DNA of 64,000 nt from Dicaeum eximium (lineage: Eukaryota; Chordata; Aves; Passeriformes; Dicaeidae), in contig VWZP01008346.1 of the NCBI GenBank assembly GCA_013396995.1, forward strand, positions 627,874 to 691,873. The letters are read 5' to 3'. The notes beneath the pieces were generated by a model that was not told the origin of the DNA, ran no database searches, and saw only the letters and a list, made by a program, of their open reading frames with translations. Below are positions 10,627 through 22,225 of this stretch, in pieces (positions within the stretch are counted from its first letter, which is position 1; every line of letters starts with the position of its first letter). The position numbers and the translations under genes were made by a program.

Positions 10627-13258
10627 ACTACTGCCCACTAAACTTTTTTCATTAGGTAAGAAGGAATAAATAAACCACCCTGAATTAAAAAACATACTTG
10701 TAAGCACACAACACATGAAAAATAACTGTTTAGCCTTTACATTGAATTTAACTAATTTTACCAATTATTTCTGTCCTTTGATTGCAAATCTTGTATGAGA
10801 GAAAAAAAAAGGGGTTTTTACCCCATCATATATTCTCTTCTCTCGGAAAAGAAAATCAATTCAGCAAAAAGAGCACATAAAAAATGCAGCTTTAACCTGA
10901 ACAAAATGGCTCCCTTTTCCTACAAGTTATTTATTTATTGAAAGATCTTTATCTGGGTTGCTTGTTATTTACAGAACTAATTTAAATCTCCTGATTCCAC
11001 AAAAGGTCAGACAAAAGTTTCTGTCACAGCCCTAATGCCCTTCATGAGTCTCTTTGTACTTTATGGGAGACTTTTTAAACCATGATGGTAAAGGAGCAAG
11101 GCCCTTAGAGTATCACTCTGAGAATCCCATGGTCAGTATGTTATCTTACTTTTTTTGTGATGAAGTTGCATCTGCATATTTCAAAGACAAAGATTTGTAG
11201 AAAATTTGCACATAAAACTGTGGTGAGGCAATATATAGAAATCAGAACACAAAATAAATGGCAGCTTATACTACAGCATACTCTTAAAAGGCTTTCTGGC
11301 ATCCAGCTAATAGGACAGATCTCCAGTATTAGATGGCAGTGTTTATACAGGGTTGCATATACAACAGAAAGGATGTAGTAAATTTAAATTAATACAAGCA
11401 TTTTCATTATAAAAGAATAAATAAAGCTAAATAAGCAAGCAGTAAAATCATTATTCTTCTGCTGTGCTATATCTTACAATCAACTGAAAAAAAAGTGATC
11501 TTAAAACTCTTTTGCTTTTTTTCAGCATCACTAATTCATTTAAATCCTTCCTTCTTCTACAAACAGCATAGTCTCTGTGCTGTGACAGGGTATTCTAGAC
11601 CTATTCCAAAATATTGTGAGGCTGTTGATATAAAGGTAGTGAAAAAGGACATAAAATTTGTAGCAAACAAAACCAGGAATGATGGTTAGAAGAGTCAAGT
11701 TTTAGATGCTTTATTAGATCTGAATTGTCATCGAAGCACCTATTCTAAAATAAATGTTCATAAGTGTGGGTTGAGACAATGTGCTGCATGAACTTTTTCC
11801 ATTGCAGTAAACATGCATTAAAAATACTGTGATTGCCATTTTTAATGAGCAAAGCAGTTCAATAAATAGATCTTTAGGACTCAAGATAAATAGATTTGTT
11901 TAATGTACACCATGAGCAAAACACTGCAGTCAGTGTCCTCAATGTGTAAAACCTGTGAAGTTTGGTTTTTTCTTGTAGTCTTCTGTCTGCAGGAACTGGT
12001 ATGTTAAAGAAAATCACCAAATGAATGTATGGAAATCATGACACGGAGGTAAGTTTGCAGCATTAGAAATTTGTGTCACTTACTCGTGTGTTGCCGCATC
12101 CCAAACCAGCTGTATCCATTGTAGCTACTTGGTCCTGTTGCATCTCCTCAGTCTAGGGAACTTCAGCCAATTCCAAAAAGTTGTGGAGTGTTCTCTGAGA
12201 TTCCCACTTAACTCCAAATGCAAGAGAAGGTTGCAGTGGTTGGTGCTGGTTGGCTGTGTTAGAGTGTGTGGGATCTGTGGTTTGCTGCAGTTTGCAATTC
12301 TCAGTCTTCTCCAGGGATGCTGAGTGACACAGACAGTGTGCATCTGAGCCAGCTGCAGCTTTCTGCTTTTAATCACAGCTGATGGACACTTAACTGCAGA
12401 GATTTAACAGTGGAAGTAGCCAGTGTTGAGGAAAGTCCAGGTACTATAAAAGCAAAGACATAAAGAGCGTTTAAAAAAATCTTTTTATAGGGTGAGATGA
12501 TGAAAGTACAATTTTCTCTTTAAATTTAGGAAAATTCGATCTGAATTGATCTCTTACTCACAGAACTAATTTATACACCACATGTCTCTAAAAGGTCAGG
12601 CAAAATGGTCTTTCACAAACTTGATAGGTCTCATAAGTTACTATGTATTTTCCTGCCCGCACAGATTGTTGTTGGCTCAATATGACACATCTAAAAAAAC
12701 CTCCACAGTCTATTAAAAGCAGGCAAGAGACAGAGAAATAGGGTTTCTTTAATGCATAAAATCCGACTAAAAATGGAACAGGCATGAAAAGGACTTGATG
12801 CAGAAGCTGTAGGATACTTTGTAATCTTGAAAAAGTACCTGATGGAAATTACCTACTGATGAAGTGTTGCCAGACAGAAGAAAAGATCTGAGGATTAGCA
12901 CTGCAGCTGGAGGGTTGGTGAAAGAGTTATATGAAAATAGAGGGCAGAGGAAGGGAGAGAGGAGGCTGTGCAGGCATTTGAAATTTACAGACATCTATTA
13001 AATGACATAGTGGAGAGATGCATGAATGGGTTGTATGAGCCAAAACCCCATGTGTCATTGGTCAAAATGAAGGAAGAGAGCACTATTGGAGGAGGAGATG
13101 AGCCAAAAAACAGGTGTAAATCACTGAAAAGAGTGGGCAAGGAAATAGAAGACTTATTTTCTGGAAACAACAGGGATTACCTCTAGGAAAGTAAGAAACT
13201 GGAGATAGCCAGGGAACAGAGCAGGAGAGGTAACAATGGAATATAGGAGACTGTGAAT
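10627..13258. other. AT-rich unique sequence, no gene seen
   Basis: I recognise no coding gene or transposon. A short interval at 11,993-12,048 has good flanking splice-site matches but stops in all three plus frames. Open frames reach about 83 codons (12,125-12,376, minus) with no recognisable content. Purine-rich stretches occur around 12,880-13,240. Confidence 0.5.
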
Positions 13259-13644
13259 TACAGAAATATAAGCATATTGGTTAGAGGGACTTCTGAAAAT
13301 CATCCAGTCCACCTGCACAGTTAGTTGAATGAGGGCTTTTCAACAGATGAAGAGGTCAGCAATGGCTTTGTCTAGCTCAGTCTTGAAAACCTCCAAAGAT
13401 GAAGTCAGTGTCTCTGTCCTGGTGCTGTACCACACTTAGCAGAGACATTTTGTGTAATGTCCCATTGGAACTTCTCTCACTGCACATTGCTGCTATTGCA
13501 TCTTGCAAAACTGTCTGCAACTATCATGAAAAATTTGGCACTGCAGTATTGCCCCTTGAGGTAGTGACAGGCCACTGTTAGCTCACACCATATTTTCTTC
13601 TTCACCAAACCCAACAAATTTCTCCTCACCTATGCAAGGAGCTA
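13259..13644 (-). mobile_element. CR1 LINE 3'-end fragment, antisense, old
   Basis: Read on the minus strand this is a CR1 3' terminus. The plus strand begins with a decayed version of the CR1 tail and proceeds through 'ATCATCCAGTCCACCTGC', 'TTGAAAACCTCCA' and 'CACACTTAGCAGAG', then a decayed version of 'CTTCTCTTCTCCAGGCTGAACA' near 13,590-13,625. Divergence is high. It is adjacent to, and in the same orientation as, the next CR1 piece, which restarts at an equivalent internal position. They are therefore two insertions or a duplication, not one element. Confidence 0.75.
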
Positions 13645-14091
13645 TGCCTGTAGCTTGTCCAGTCAAGTTTGGAATAGCTTCCAAGATGGAGTTTCCACAA
13701 CTTGAATGGGCAGCTTGGTTCTGTGTTTGACCACTCTCCCAGTGAAAACATTTTTATAAGTTTCAACAGAAATTTCTCTTGTTGCCATTCAGGACCATTG
13801 CCTTGTTCTTTTTTTTTTTTTTTATGGCATATCAAGAAGAAACTTCCCCTGTGATCTTATAACAGCCAAATAGCCCCCATTAAACTTCCTTTGTGCAGGC
13901 TGAACAAACAGGGCTCCATCACAGCCTCCTAGTCATCTTGGTGGCCCTCTAGTGGGTTCATTTTGGTACGTCCATATCCTTGTTTTAATGAAAACCCCTA
14001 CACTGAACATCAGCTGTGGTCTCCTTATTACAACATAAAGTAGAAAAACCCTCTTGATTTGACTGGCTGGCTACACTTTTCCCAATACAGC
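13645..14091 (-). mobile_element. CR1 LINE fragment, antisense, broken by an LTR
   Basis: The plus strand reads as the reverse complement of a CR1 body and 3' region: 'GTCCAGTCAAGTTTGGAATAG', 'CCAAGATGGAGTTTCCACAAC', 'CAGGCTGAACAAACAGG', 'CATCTTGGTGGCCCTCTA', and a tail ending in 'CTGGCTGGCTACACTTTTCC'. That tail matches the CR1 passage before 'AATGCAGCC', so the element is cut exactly where the LTR at 14,092 starts. A 15-T run at 13,809-13,823 lies inside it. The CR1 does not visibly resume beyond 14,555. Confidence 0.8.
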
Positions 14092-14555
14092 TGTCATGGT
14101 TTAATCCCAACTGGCAGTGAAACCCCAGTCACTCACTCTACTCCCCAGTGGAAGAGAGTGGGAGGAGAATTAGAAGGACATAAGTGAGGAAAACTTGTGG
14201 GTTGAGACAGAGGTTTAAGAGATAAAGTGAAAGCCATGTATGCAAGCAAAGCACAAAGGATTCATTCAGCACTTCCCATGGGAGTGTTCATCCACTCCCA
14301 GGAACACAGGACTCCATTACAAGTATATGGTGAAAGCAGCACTTTGAAAGTCTCCCTCCTTTCTTCTTATCCCCACTTTACATGCTGAGCATGACATGGG
14401 TATGGTGTGGTGTGGTGTGGTGTGGTGTGGTGTGGTGTGGTGTGGTGTGGTGTGGTGTGGTGTGGTGTGGTGTGGTGTGGTGTGGTGTGGTGTGGTGTGG
14501 TGTGGTGTGGTGTGGTGTGGTGTGTGGTGTGGAGTGGAATGTCCCTCCCATAAAC
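14092..14555 (-). mobile_element. ERV LTR fragment, antisense, carrying a microsatellite
   Basis: The left edge, TGTCATGGTTTAATCCCAAC, is the complement of the 3' end (...AACCATGACA) of an LTR family common in birds. The matching interior follows: a 'CCAGTGG' stretch, 'AACTTGTGGGTTGAGA' (complement of TCTCAACCCAC-), then 'TACATGCTGAGCATGACATG' near the TATA region and 'GTGGAATGTCCCTCCC' after the array. In the usual element a short ATGGTATGGAAT lies where the (TGTGG)n array now sits. The LTR stops around 14,555, so the upstream U3 part is missing. Family identity is from memory of the consensus and would need a library search. Confidence 0.7.
14406..14532. repeat. (TGTGG)n pentanucleotide microsatellite
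   Basis: There are 23 perfect TGTGG units from 14,406 to 14,520, then a 2-bp slip (TG) and two more units to 14,532, flanked by TATGG on the left and AGTGG on the right. Because 5 is coprime to 3 and the unit has no stop, frames stay open across it on both strands (Trp-Cys-Gly-Val-Val on plus, Thr-Thr-Pro-His-His on minus). These are not genes. The dense GG doublets on one strand could allow two-tetrad quadruplex structures. Confidence 0.97.
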
Positions 14556-15410
14556 AACAAAAATAAAACAGATTCTAAGGGCTGGTTTTGGAGGAAGGTT
14601 TTGGTTACAAGGGTTCTGAGTCACTGAGAATTTTTTTATGAGGAATCTGAAAATGGACTCCACTTAAGTGTTGGAGTGCCGTTCTTCTGCCCAGCTAAGA
14701 GGAGCTTTAAAATACAAGCTTTAAGCTGTTCTCATATTTACAGCATTGTTTAAAATGTAGTGCAGCTGTACATAAATTACTTCACATTTTGGAAGCAGCC
14801 TGGCTGCAGCACAAGGTTGCTTTGCTTATGCAATTCAACCTGATGTTTAGAAATTGCTTGCACAGCAGGGGAAGACTGACGTGGAGATTCATATTAATTT
14901 CCACACTTGGCAAAGGTACAGAGGAAGAAGAAAAATTAGTAAAATAAAAGCGCTGTAGTGGTGAGAAGAGCTAAATTTAAATCACAACATCCCATCTAAT
15001 CTCCTTCCATTTTTTTTCAGCAGATTTAAAGTATTTAATACCTTGATGTAATACTGTAATTGCATGGGGAATTACAAAATAAAACAGAGATTGAGGTTAA
15101 CATATAAATGCCTCACAACGTGGGTGCTCTGTTATGTCCCAGTCGTTCTCTGCACTCCCATCAAATTTGAAGCATTTGAGTTCCACTATGGAATACAGTG
15201 ACACTCAGTATCTCTGCAGGGCTTTCCCTATGTATTGTGGGCTCCCTTTGCCTATTGGTTCATGTATGGTAAATATGTGCTAAATCTTGTTTTCACCATA
15301 AGTACAAAGAGCAAAAGTTCTCAGAGGAAAAAACTCTGCCCTTGGACTTTAGGCAGAGCAGCTTGCATTTTAGACTGTTGCATTTCCTTGGTGGGTATTT
15401 TTCCACTGCA
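14556..15410. other. Unique AT-rich sequence, no gene seen
   Basis: No recognisable repeat or gene. The antisense LTR sequence ends at the left and a short CR1 tail begins at the right. I see no sign that the CR1 interrupted at 14,091 resumes here. Confidence 0.5.
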
Positions 15411-15477
15411 GAGGAGTTGGAGCTAGATGATCTTTAAGGTCCTTTCTAACCCTTTCTATTCTGTGATTCTATGATTC
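15411..15477 (+). mobile_element. CR1 LINE terminal 3' tail, short
   Basis: The sequence reads 'GAGTTGGAGCTAGATGATCT', 'TTAAGGTCCTTTCTAACCC' and finishes in 'TTCTGTGATTCTATGATTC'. That is the classic CR1 3' terminus with its 8-bp ATTCTATG-type tail repeats. Only about 67 bp remain, consistent with severe 5' truncation during target-primed reverse transcription. It looks less diverged than the CR1 pieces at 13.3-14.1 kb. Confidence 0.9.
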
Positions 15478-18400
15478 AATTACATTCTACTCCTTGTTTG
15501 CGTTCTTGATGCCCCCAAATATGTGACATCAAGATATTTCGTGCTGCTTGTGTCATGATCATTGAAGAAAAATAGTAACCAATGGGAAGTACAGGCACTG
15601 ATGGAGTCTACCCCAGTACTGATATTTTTCCTCCTGAACCATACATCTGTAAGGGGGAGAAAAATATGAGGGAAGAAAATGGCTGTTCAGCTAAGGGACG
15701 ATGCTGGCAGAATAACAAATACGTGGGAAATGACCATAATTAAATTTAACATGGGAATTTAGAGCCAGGAGTCTGACTGTTGGAGGGGTGTTATTTTGGA
15801 CCTGCATTTCAGATGAAGTAACAGAGTGTGAAAAAGAGACAACTGCATTTCAAATGATACTGTTCTGTTCATGTGGTAGAACTCTGGACTTAGTGTAACA
15901 CAAAAGGCGCTTGAAGAAAAGCTTTTTGGCATTTCCACATCATTTTAAATTGATATAAATACAAATATAACACTACCTCCTTGAAAGTGGCTGGTTTTCA
16001 TCTTAAAACAATACATTTAGTTTCATTCCTGAAAGGGAGTAGGCAAGGTGGGCTTACAGCAATCTTTATTTTCTCTGGAAAAAGGGTGAGTACTTTTTCC
16101 ACATCTGTCTCAGAATCAGCATGGTTGTTCCTTTCCAAAGAAGATTGTGTTTGGGGAAAAGCTAATCAAATTATCATTCATTTTTCAGAGCAAGCCATTT
16201 GGGTAAAATGCCCAAAGGTATCCAGACTGGGGCCAATTTTTCCTGATAGTAGTTTGTATGACATTTTCTTAAAAGGCATAGAATTAAATTACTACAAAAG
16301 GAAACTATTATATCAGTTGAAACTGTTAATATATAGTCATAGTATCATGATCTTTTATCACTTTACTCATGTTGTTGTGTCATTGATTTTTAAACAGTGC
16401 ACTGGGAAAACTGAATCATGGTTTTCTTTTTAATAAAACCCAGTGAACCTTCAGGGTTTAACATCTCCATATAAATAAATCTTATGTGTTACATCACCCT
16501 TTGGAACCTCATAACAAAAAAATCTGTTATATTGTGCTGTAAAACATGCAAATATTACTGAGATTGCTGTTCTATAAACGCTTGGAAGGTAAGTTTCTCA
16601 GTTTTGAACGTAAAGAAGAATTTCATCACCTTTGGTAGCAGTGGTTAGCCAATATTAAGAGCCTGTCCTCATTAGCAAGAGAAATGGAGAACAGCCCAGT
16701 GGTGACAATCCTGATAATTTACAGGAATGTATGCAGCATCCTGTTTTCTAGGAAATAGTCAAAATAAGCACTGTGAGACAGCATCTTTGTTCAAAAATCA
16801 AAATCTGCCTAGCTTTTGAGACACTTTTCCCCAAACAGCTCTGCACGTCTTGCTCACAGAGGTATGCCCTTGACATCTCTTGCTTTCTTCTGGGTTTCTA
16901 CTCCCCTCGTATGTATGCATTGGTAATCAGTCTCACAGCACTCCAGAGACCTCCTCCATCTCTCTCATCTTCTTGAATTGCAACCTCTTTAGTTAGTTAC
17001 TTAGTTACCACTCCCCAAAGGGGCCCTCCCTTGCTCCTTCCAGTTAGGCTGCTGAAAAGCCAGTTTCTACTGCCCCTTTGATTCTACTTGTCTCTAAGTT
17101 AGTGAAAGCACCTCTTCCCAGCATCCAGAGTGCCAAAATTTTGCATTTTAAAAAACTATTACGTGACCCAATGTTTACTGTTTACTGTTGTCGTATTTGC
17201 TTTGGAGTAACAGTTAGGCCAGTCCTAACTAAGCTCTGGAGCAGGATGGTGGCAGAGCACCCGCTCTTTCCCTGGTTGTGTCAGTGCTGTCCTGCTGACC
17301 CACTGGGCTGTGTGCGGAGTACGCCAGTTCCTCAGCTGTGGGGCTCTCTTTGTCAGCCACAGCAATAACTGAGCATTTCCCAGGAAGCATGAGGAAGTTA
17401 AAGAAAAGGGACTGGACACACCTGGGAGGGATGGGTCCATTGAGATCTCAGCTGAAGGAGCTCACAGAAGGCTCTGATGTAGGATGTACCTGGAAATATG
17501 GACAATATTCCTATGAAATGTTGCCCTACCCTTGATCAGTTTCTGATGGTATGCTAAGCAACCATGCTGACCTTCTGTCATGGGGCTCAATGGATTCTTG
17601 ATCTGCCTGGTTATGTCAATCCCAGTATTCATTTAGGAACAGGAAAATAAAGTGGATTGCACCTGGAAGACAATGCCAGCTGCACTCAAAGTAGAAAGCA
17701 AGTGAACTAACTTTTGAAATCACTTATGAGAAAATGCTATTATTCTTCATCCCCTGCAGTTTGGATGTCCAATTCAACAAAAATACTCAAGTTTTTAATG
17801 TACAGTCGATGACATGTTAGGAGAGGTTTCTAATTAATTGTCTTTAAGTGATGTGCTTGATGGTGGCATGTCTTTCTAGATACGTAATCTAGGTTACAAA
17901 AAATGGTTGAGATCACTCTGGAAATTGCTGTTTTTGAAAATGAATGAAACTTGCTGTCTAATGCTCTGCAGGATATTAATTAGGAAATTCTAGTAGCACC
18001 TACCTTTGCATTTGAACTCTGTTACAGATACATAGGGAACATGAACAAATTATTGGGACATAGGAAATTGCCATGTTGAATTCTCTGTGTGCATTCTCTT
18101 ACTTCAAGTAAAAGTGAAGCAGCCTGTCCTTTAATTGAGAGAAAGCCCACCTAAGATTATAGCAGGAGAGGAGGGATGTGTATATGGTTACCTCACAAGA
18201 GCTGACACACGGCAATTCATTATCCCATGGTACCTCCATGGTATGTCAAAGCCTTATGGCTTCAAACTGATACTTTCTTACACTTTGCTCATTAATTCTC
18301 TGCATTGAACAGACCATATTTATTTCTTTAAGTCACTGAGAGAGACAAATAAAATGATGACATAATGAAATTTTGACTGCTGGAAGAATAATTACAAGTG

Positions 18401-19224
18401 TAGTTATTTGGCTCATGATGAACCTTGCTGTAAAACTGGCCTATGTGTACGTTGACAAGGTATAATTTCTGTAAAGCTTGTGTCCACCAATGCTAGCATG
18501 TATTTAGTTCTCTACTTAGCTGCATTCCATTTCTATCCAGCATTTTTTTGCCACTATAATGCACTATATTAGTTATGGGCACAATAAATTAATGTTTTGA
18601 AACATTTTGAAATAAAAGTTGATGCTGCTAAGTATAAATACTTGTAATAAAAGCTCCCAGGCAGAAGATACTGTAGTGACACTATCATGCCAAAACAATG
18701 ATTATTTTATAGGTGATCAAAGTACCACTCATATCTAAGAAGTTCCTGATAAAACAGAAAGTTGACACATCCTCAGCCCTCATATCCTACATACTGTCAA
18801 GTTAACATAGCTATAAATAACACTCCTGGCACACAATTTCATATTAATATTACTTTTTGCTTATATCAAGTGCAGGAATGAATGCAATTAATTAAGGGCA
18901 CCTTTATTAATTAGTGTCAGGAGAAGTGACTGACCACTTAGTGGCAAAGAACATGATATTGAATAGTAAAATTTGTCTTTTACTGTAGTTCATGTTTCTA
19001 ACAAAATAATCAAGAGAGCAGAAAGATATAATCTACAAACTCAGATAGAAGCTGCAAACACACCTCAGCAGGAGAAAACAAGCAGAAACACAGAATTATG
19101 TGTGTGGATGGATCAGCAAGCAGTAGGCCAGAAAAAGGGCTGCCCAGCAGGCTCGACACAAGGACTCATCGACCCCATGTCATTGCAAGGCCACTTCTTA
19201 TTATTCAGTAATTCAGTATTCTTG
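15478..19224. other. Unique sequence, no gene seen
   Basis: The longest open frame (15,981-16,433, plus, 150 codons) begins at TTG and has no recognisable domain; its first ATG comes only near 16,209. It is probably a chance frame. A mildly GC-richer stretch lies at 17,220-17,460, with frames open on both strands. I recognise no transposon. Confidence 0.5.
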
Positions 19225-19958
19225 AATCTTGAAAAGGTCCTGAGGGACAGAGCACCAGGGCACCTTGACAGTCTGGAGAGCTGGACCAGCAGGAACATAA
19301 TGAACTTCAACAAAAGGAAATGCAAAATCCTAACCTGGGGGAACAGCAACCCATGCATTGGTGCACCCTGGGGGCAGACTACCTGGGAAGTGACTTTTCA
19401 GAGAAGGTTCTGGGAATGCTGATGGACAAAATGATCATGAGCCAGTAAAGTGCTTGTGCAGCAGAGAAGGCCAGCAGCAGCCTGGGATGCCCTGAGATCA
19501 CAGTCAGCAGGTTGGGAGAGCTGATCATTCGGCTCTGCTGAGCGCCAGTGAGAACACATCTGGAGTGCTGTGTCTGCTCCCAGATTCCCCAGTACAGAGA
19601 GACATGGACACACAAGAGTGAGTACAGTGAAGGCCTGTGAAAATGATTAAGGAATTCAGTGAAGTGCTACAAAAATAGTTAAGGAATCGGAGCATCTGGC
19701 ACAGAAAGAGAGACTGAGAGAGCTGGGACTGTTTAGCTGGGAGAAAAAAAGGCTCAAAGATATCATATCAATATGCATAAATAGCTGATGATTTGGAGTA
19801 AAGAATATGGAGCCAGAGTCTTCTCAGTGGTACCTAATGGAATGACAAGAGGCAATGGAACAAGATGAAATAAAGGAAACTTCCCTTGAACATAAGAAAG
19901 TCTTTTTTACTGTGAGAGTAGTGGAACCTCAGAAGTGATTTCCCAGAAAGGTTGAAAA
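19225..19958 (+). mobile_element. CR1 LINE ORF2 C-terminal and 3' region fragment
   Basis: Plus-strand landmarks match the CR1 region after the RT active site: 'AGAGCTGGACCAGCAGGAAC', 'AACTTCAACAAAAGGAAATG', 'TGGGGGCAGACTACCTGG', 'GAGCCAGTAAAGTGCTTG', 'ACATCTGGAGTGCTGTGTC', 'GAGAGAGCTGGGACTGTTTA' and 'TTTTTTACTGTGAGAGTAG'. One frame still translates as H-L-D-S-L-E-S-W-T-S-R-N near 19,262. There is an internal duplication around 19,640-19,690 (two 'AGTTAAGGAAT'-like units). It stops at 'CCCAGAAAGGTTG', about where the last part of CR1 should begin, so the terminal tail is missing. Moderately old and inactive. Confidence 0.85.
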
Positions 19959-22116
19959 GTTATTATATTTTAATATATTCAGAAGCCAATGGGACACTGT
20001 CCTGAATAACTGGTTCTAGTTGTCCCTGCTCTGGGGGAAAGAGGGTAGGAGGCTGGAGGAGGTGAAGTCTCTTCCCACCACAAACAAAGAACCAATGAAT
20101 AATAGTGTAAATGAAGGCATAAAGGTTGCTTAAGAAAAATAGTCTGAAAGACACTATAAACTTTGAAAATACTCTGATGCCACGCTGAAGATACCCAATA
20201 AATTGTATCCCAACTTATGCAGTTTAGAAAGGGCTTTGCTGAGCATAAATTTAATAAGGAGACAGACTTAAGCAGCACAAGGTTAATTCTATTCTCCTAC
20301 TAAAGGATTCTGATATGTTGGATAATTACAAGGGCCACCATGTATCCAGTTCTATGAAATGCAACTTACTCTATGTATTTTGTGTATACAGGTTTTGTAT
20401 GCCTGTAACATTTCCTAGGGAAATAAATAACTGTGACATGTGAAGCCCATGATAAACATGAATGAGGAACAAACAAAGTGGGTGTTTATTGAAAACTTGA
20501 CATAATTGTAAGTGTTAAGTCAAAATATGTTAAAACATGAGATAATGTCTTCTTACTGAGTTAATGTTTAGCCTGTTGAGAGAGTGATGCTTGAATGGTC
20601 TTCACTGTAAGGATCATAACAAGAACAGTTGAAGACTCTTATTTTGTAAAAGAGATATAAATGGGAGATGAATCAAATGTAGTTGCTATTGGCATGTTTC
20701 ATGCAATAACAGAAGAAAACATGATTAATAGCAATGAAATTTATGGTTGATTAAAAATAAAATATAATGCCTAGAGAGAGGCCACAGATAAAGCTAAATG
20801 CATTAATATGAAAATAGGCATCTGCAAGTAAAAATCTGTAGCAGTGGTGAGCCTAAATATAGTTCCTCTTAATTGTGGGGAATAAATACTACCTCTGAAG
20901 TTGTGGGAAAAGAGAATCTTGTTTGAAGAGAAAGCACATTTGTTCAGTGCACAAAAAGACTAATTGCTGCTAGAAATCTGTTCATTTTGCTACTCATACC
21001 GTAATGATCCTAGCATATACAAAAGGAGCATTTCAGGCAAATTGAGACAGACGTCGAGTGTGGGCTCAAGGTGACTCGGCACGGTGTTCCTGGAGTCACC
21101 ACCCAGCAGTCAGTCACTACAGCTGGCTTTATGGACATCATGGTTTTATAGGGCCAGAAGAGTGGGGTGCTACAGACTGCCCTACATCTTAAAGAATGCA
21201 GTTGTCATTTTCATTTTCTACTTCCAAAAGGAGCTTAGGGACTGAATGCCGCCACTATCTTTAGACACTGGTGGAGAGAGATCATGAGGTCTACACTATT
21301 TGGAAATTAGGTGCATCTGGTTACAGAAATTATGGGAATTCTTTACATTATTCAGGAAAGGAAGGGTATGAAGTTTATATTTAAGCTGCTATAATGAAAC
21401 ACATAAGAGTCTTCTTCTAATGACCTCTGAACCTGAAGTGTGTGAGACAGACTTGGTGATGAAGATAGTGTGTAAAAGTGGGTTGACTATAAGCATTAGA
21501 CTAAAACAATGCTCATAAAGGATGTATCCAATCTAGTATGCCATAAATGTACATACTCAACATCTGAAACTGGCCAAACTGAGTAAAATAAAGGGAAATC
21601 AGAAATGTGGCCTGAGGCAAGTTGCTTTCTTTCATCTGCTTAAGTAATCTCCCACTAAAGGAGAAAAAGAGCTAAAGCAACCAGGTACCCTAACATTTTG
21701 CTATATTTACATCTGTTTAAATTACGTCTTATTACTACAATTTTAAAAAATCCTGATATTTTTACAACTTTTCACATTGCTTTTACCTAAGCAGCTGAGG
21801 CAAACTGTATCAAGAATAAAACTAAACATTGCATACATATTGCTCTAGTGAAGGAAAGAGTAGAGGGCAAAGAGGAAAATTCAGGGAAGTTTAGAAGAGT
21901 ATCACATGTTCAGACCTCATATAACAGATGTAACTCTTGAAAAGACTGAAATTGTATCACAGCTGAATTCAATCTACTGATATTACGTGAAGACAAACAT
22001 CCCAGTAGATTATTTGTGGGATGGACAAAATATTGTATTCCCCGGTCAGGAAGCTTGTAGATGGAAATCCACAAATCCTTCATTTATAACTACCATACCA
22101 GCTTGTACAAATGAAT
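19959..22116. other. AT-rich unique sequence with one CpG-bearing patch
   Basis: No gene is recognised. A patch at 21,050-21,130 has several CpGs and contains AGGTGACTCGGCACGGT (21,069-21,085), which matches 15 of 17 bases with 24,795-24,811, just downstream of the LTR copy at 24.6 kb. That raises a weak possibility of retroviral leader sequence. The rest is AT-rich with short frames only. Confidence 0.45.
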
Positions 22117-22225
22117 AGTTAATATATTATATATATGCCATAATATTATTAATATTAATAATATCAATAATATCAATAATATTAATAATAATGTATTAAT
22201 ATATATATAATATTATATAATATGC
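22117..22225. repeat. AT-rich low-complexity tract
   Basis: The tract consists almost entirely of A and T: TATATAT runs, then ATTAATAATA / ATCAATAATA units repeated three or more times (about 22,140-22,195), then TATATATAATATTATATAATA. The AATATTATTAATATT-type units are self-complementary, so the region could extrude hairpins. No coding content. Confidence 0.9.

Noticed and set aside
14367..14663. Open frames rich in Thr-Thr-Pro-His-His (minus) and Trp-Cys-Gly-Val-Val (plus)
   Set aside because: They are pure by-products of translating the (TGTGG)n microsatellite, which lacks stops in any frame.
15981..16433. 150-codon plus frame as a possible gene
   Set aside because: It begins at TTG, its first ATG is more than half-way in, and no domain or splice context supports it.
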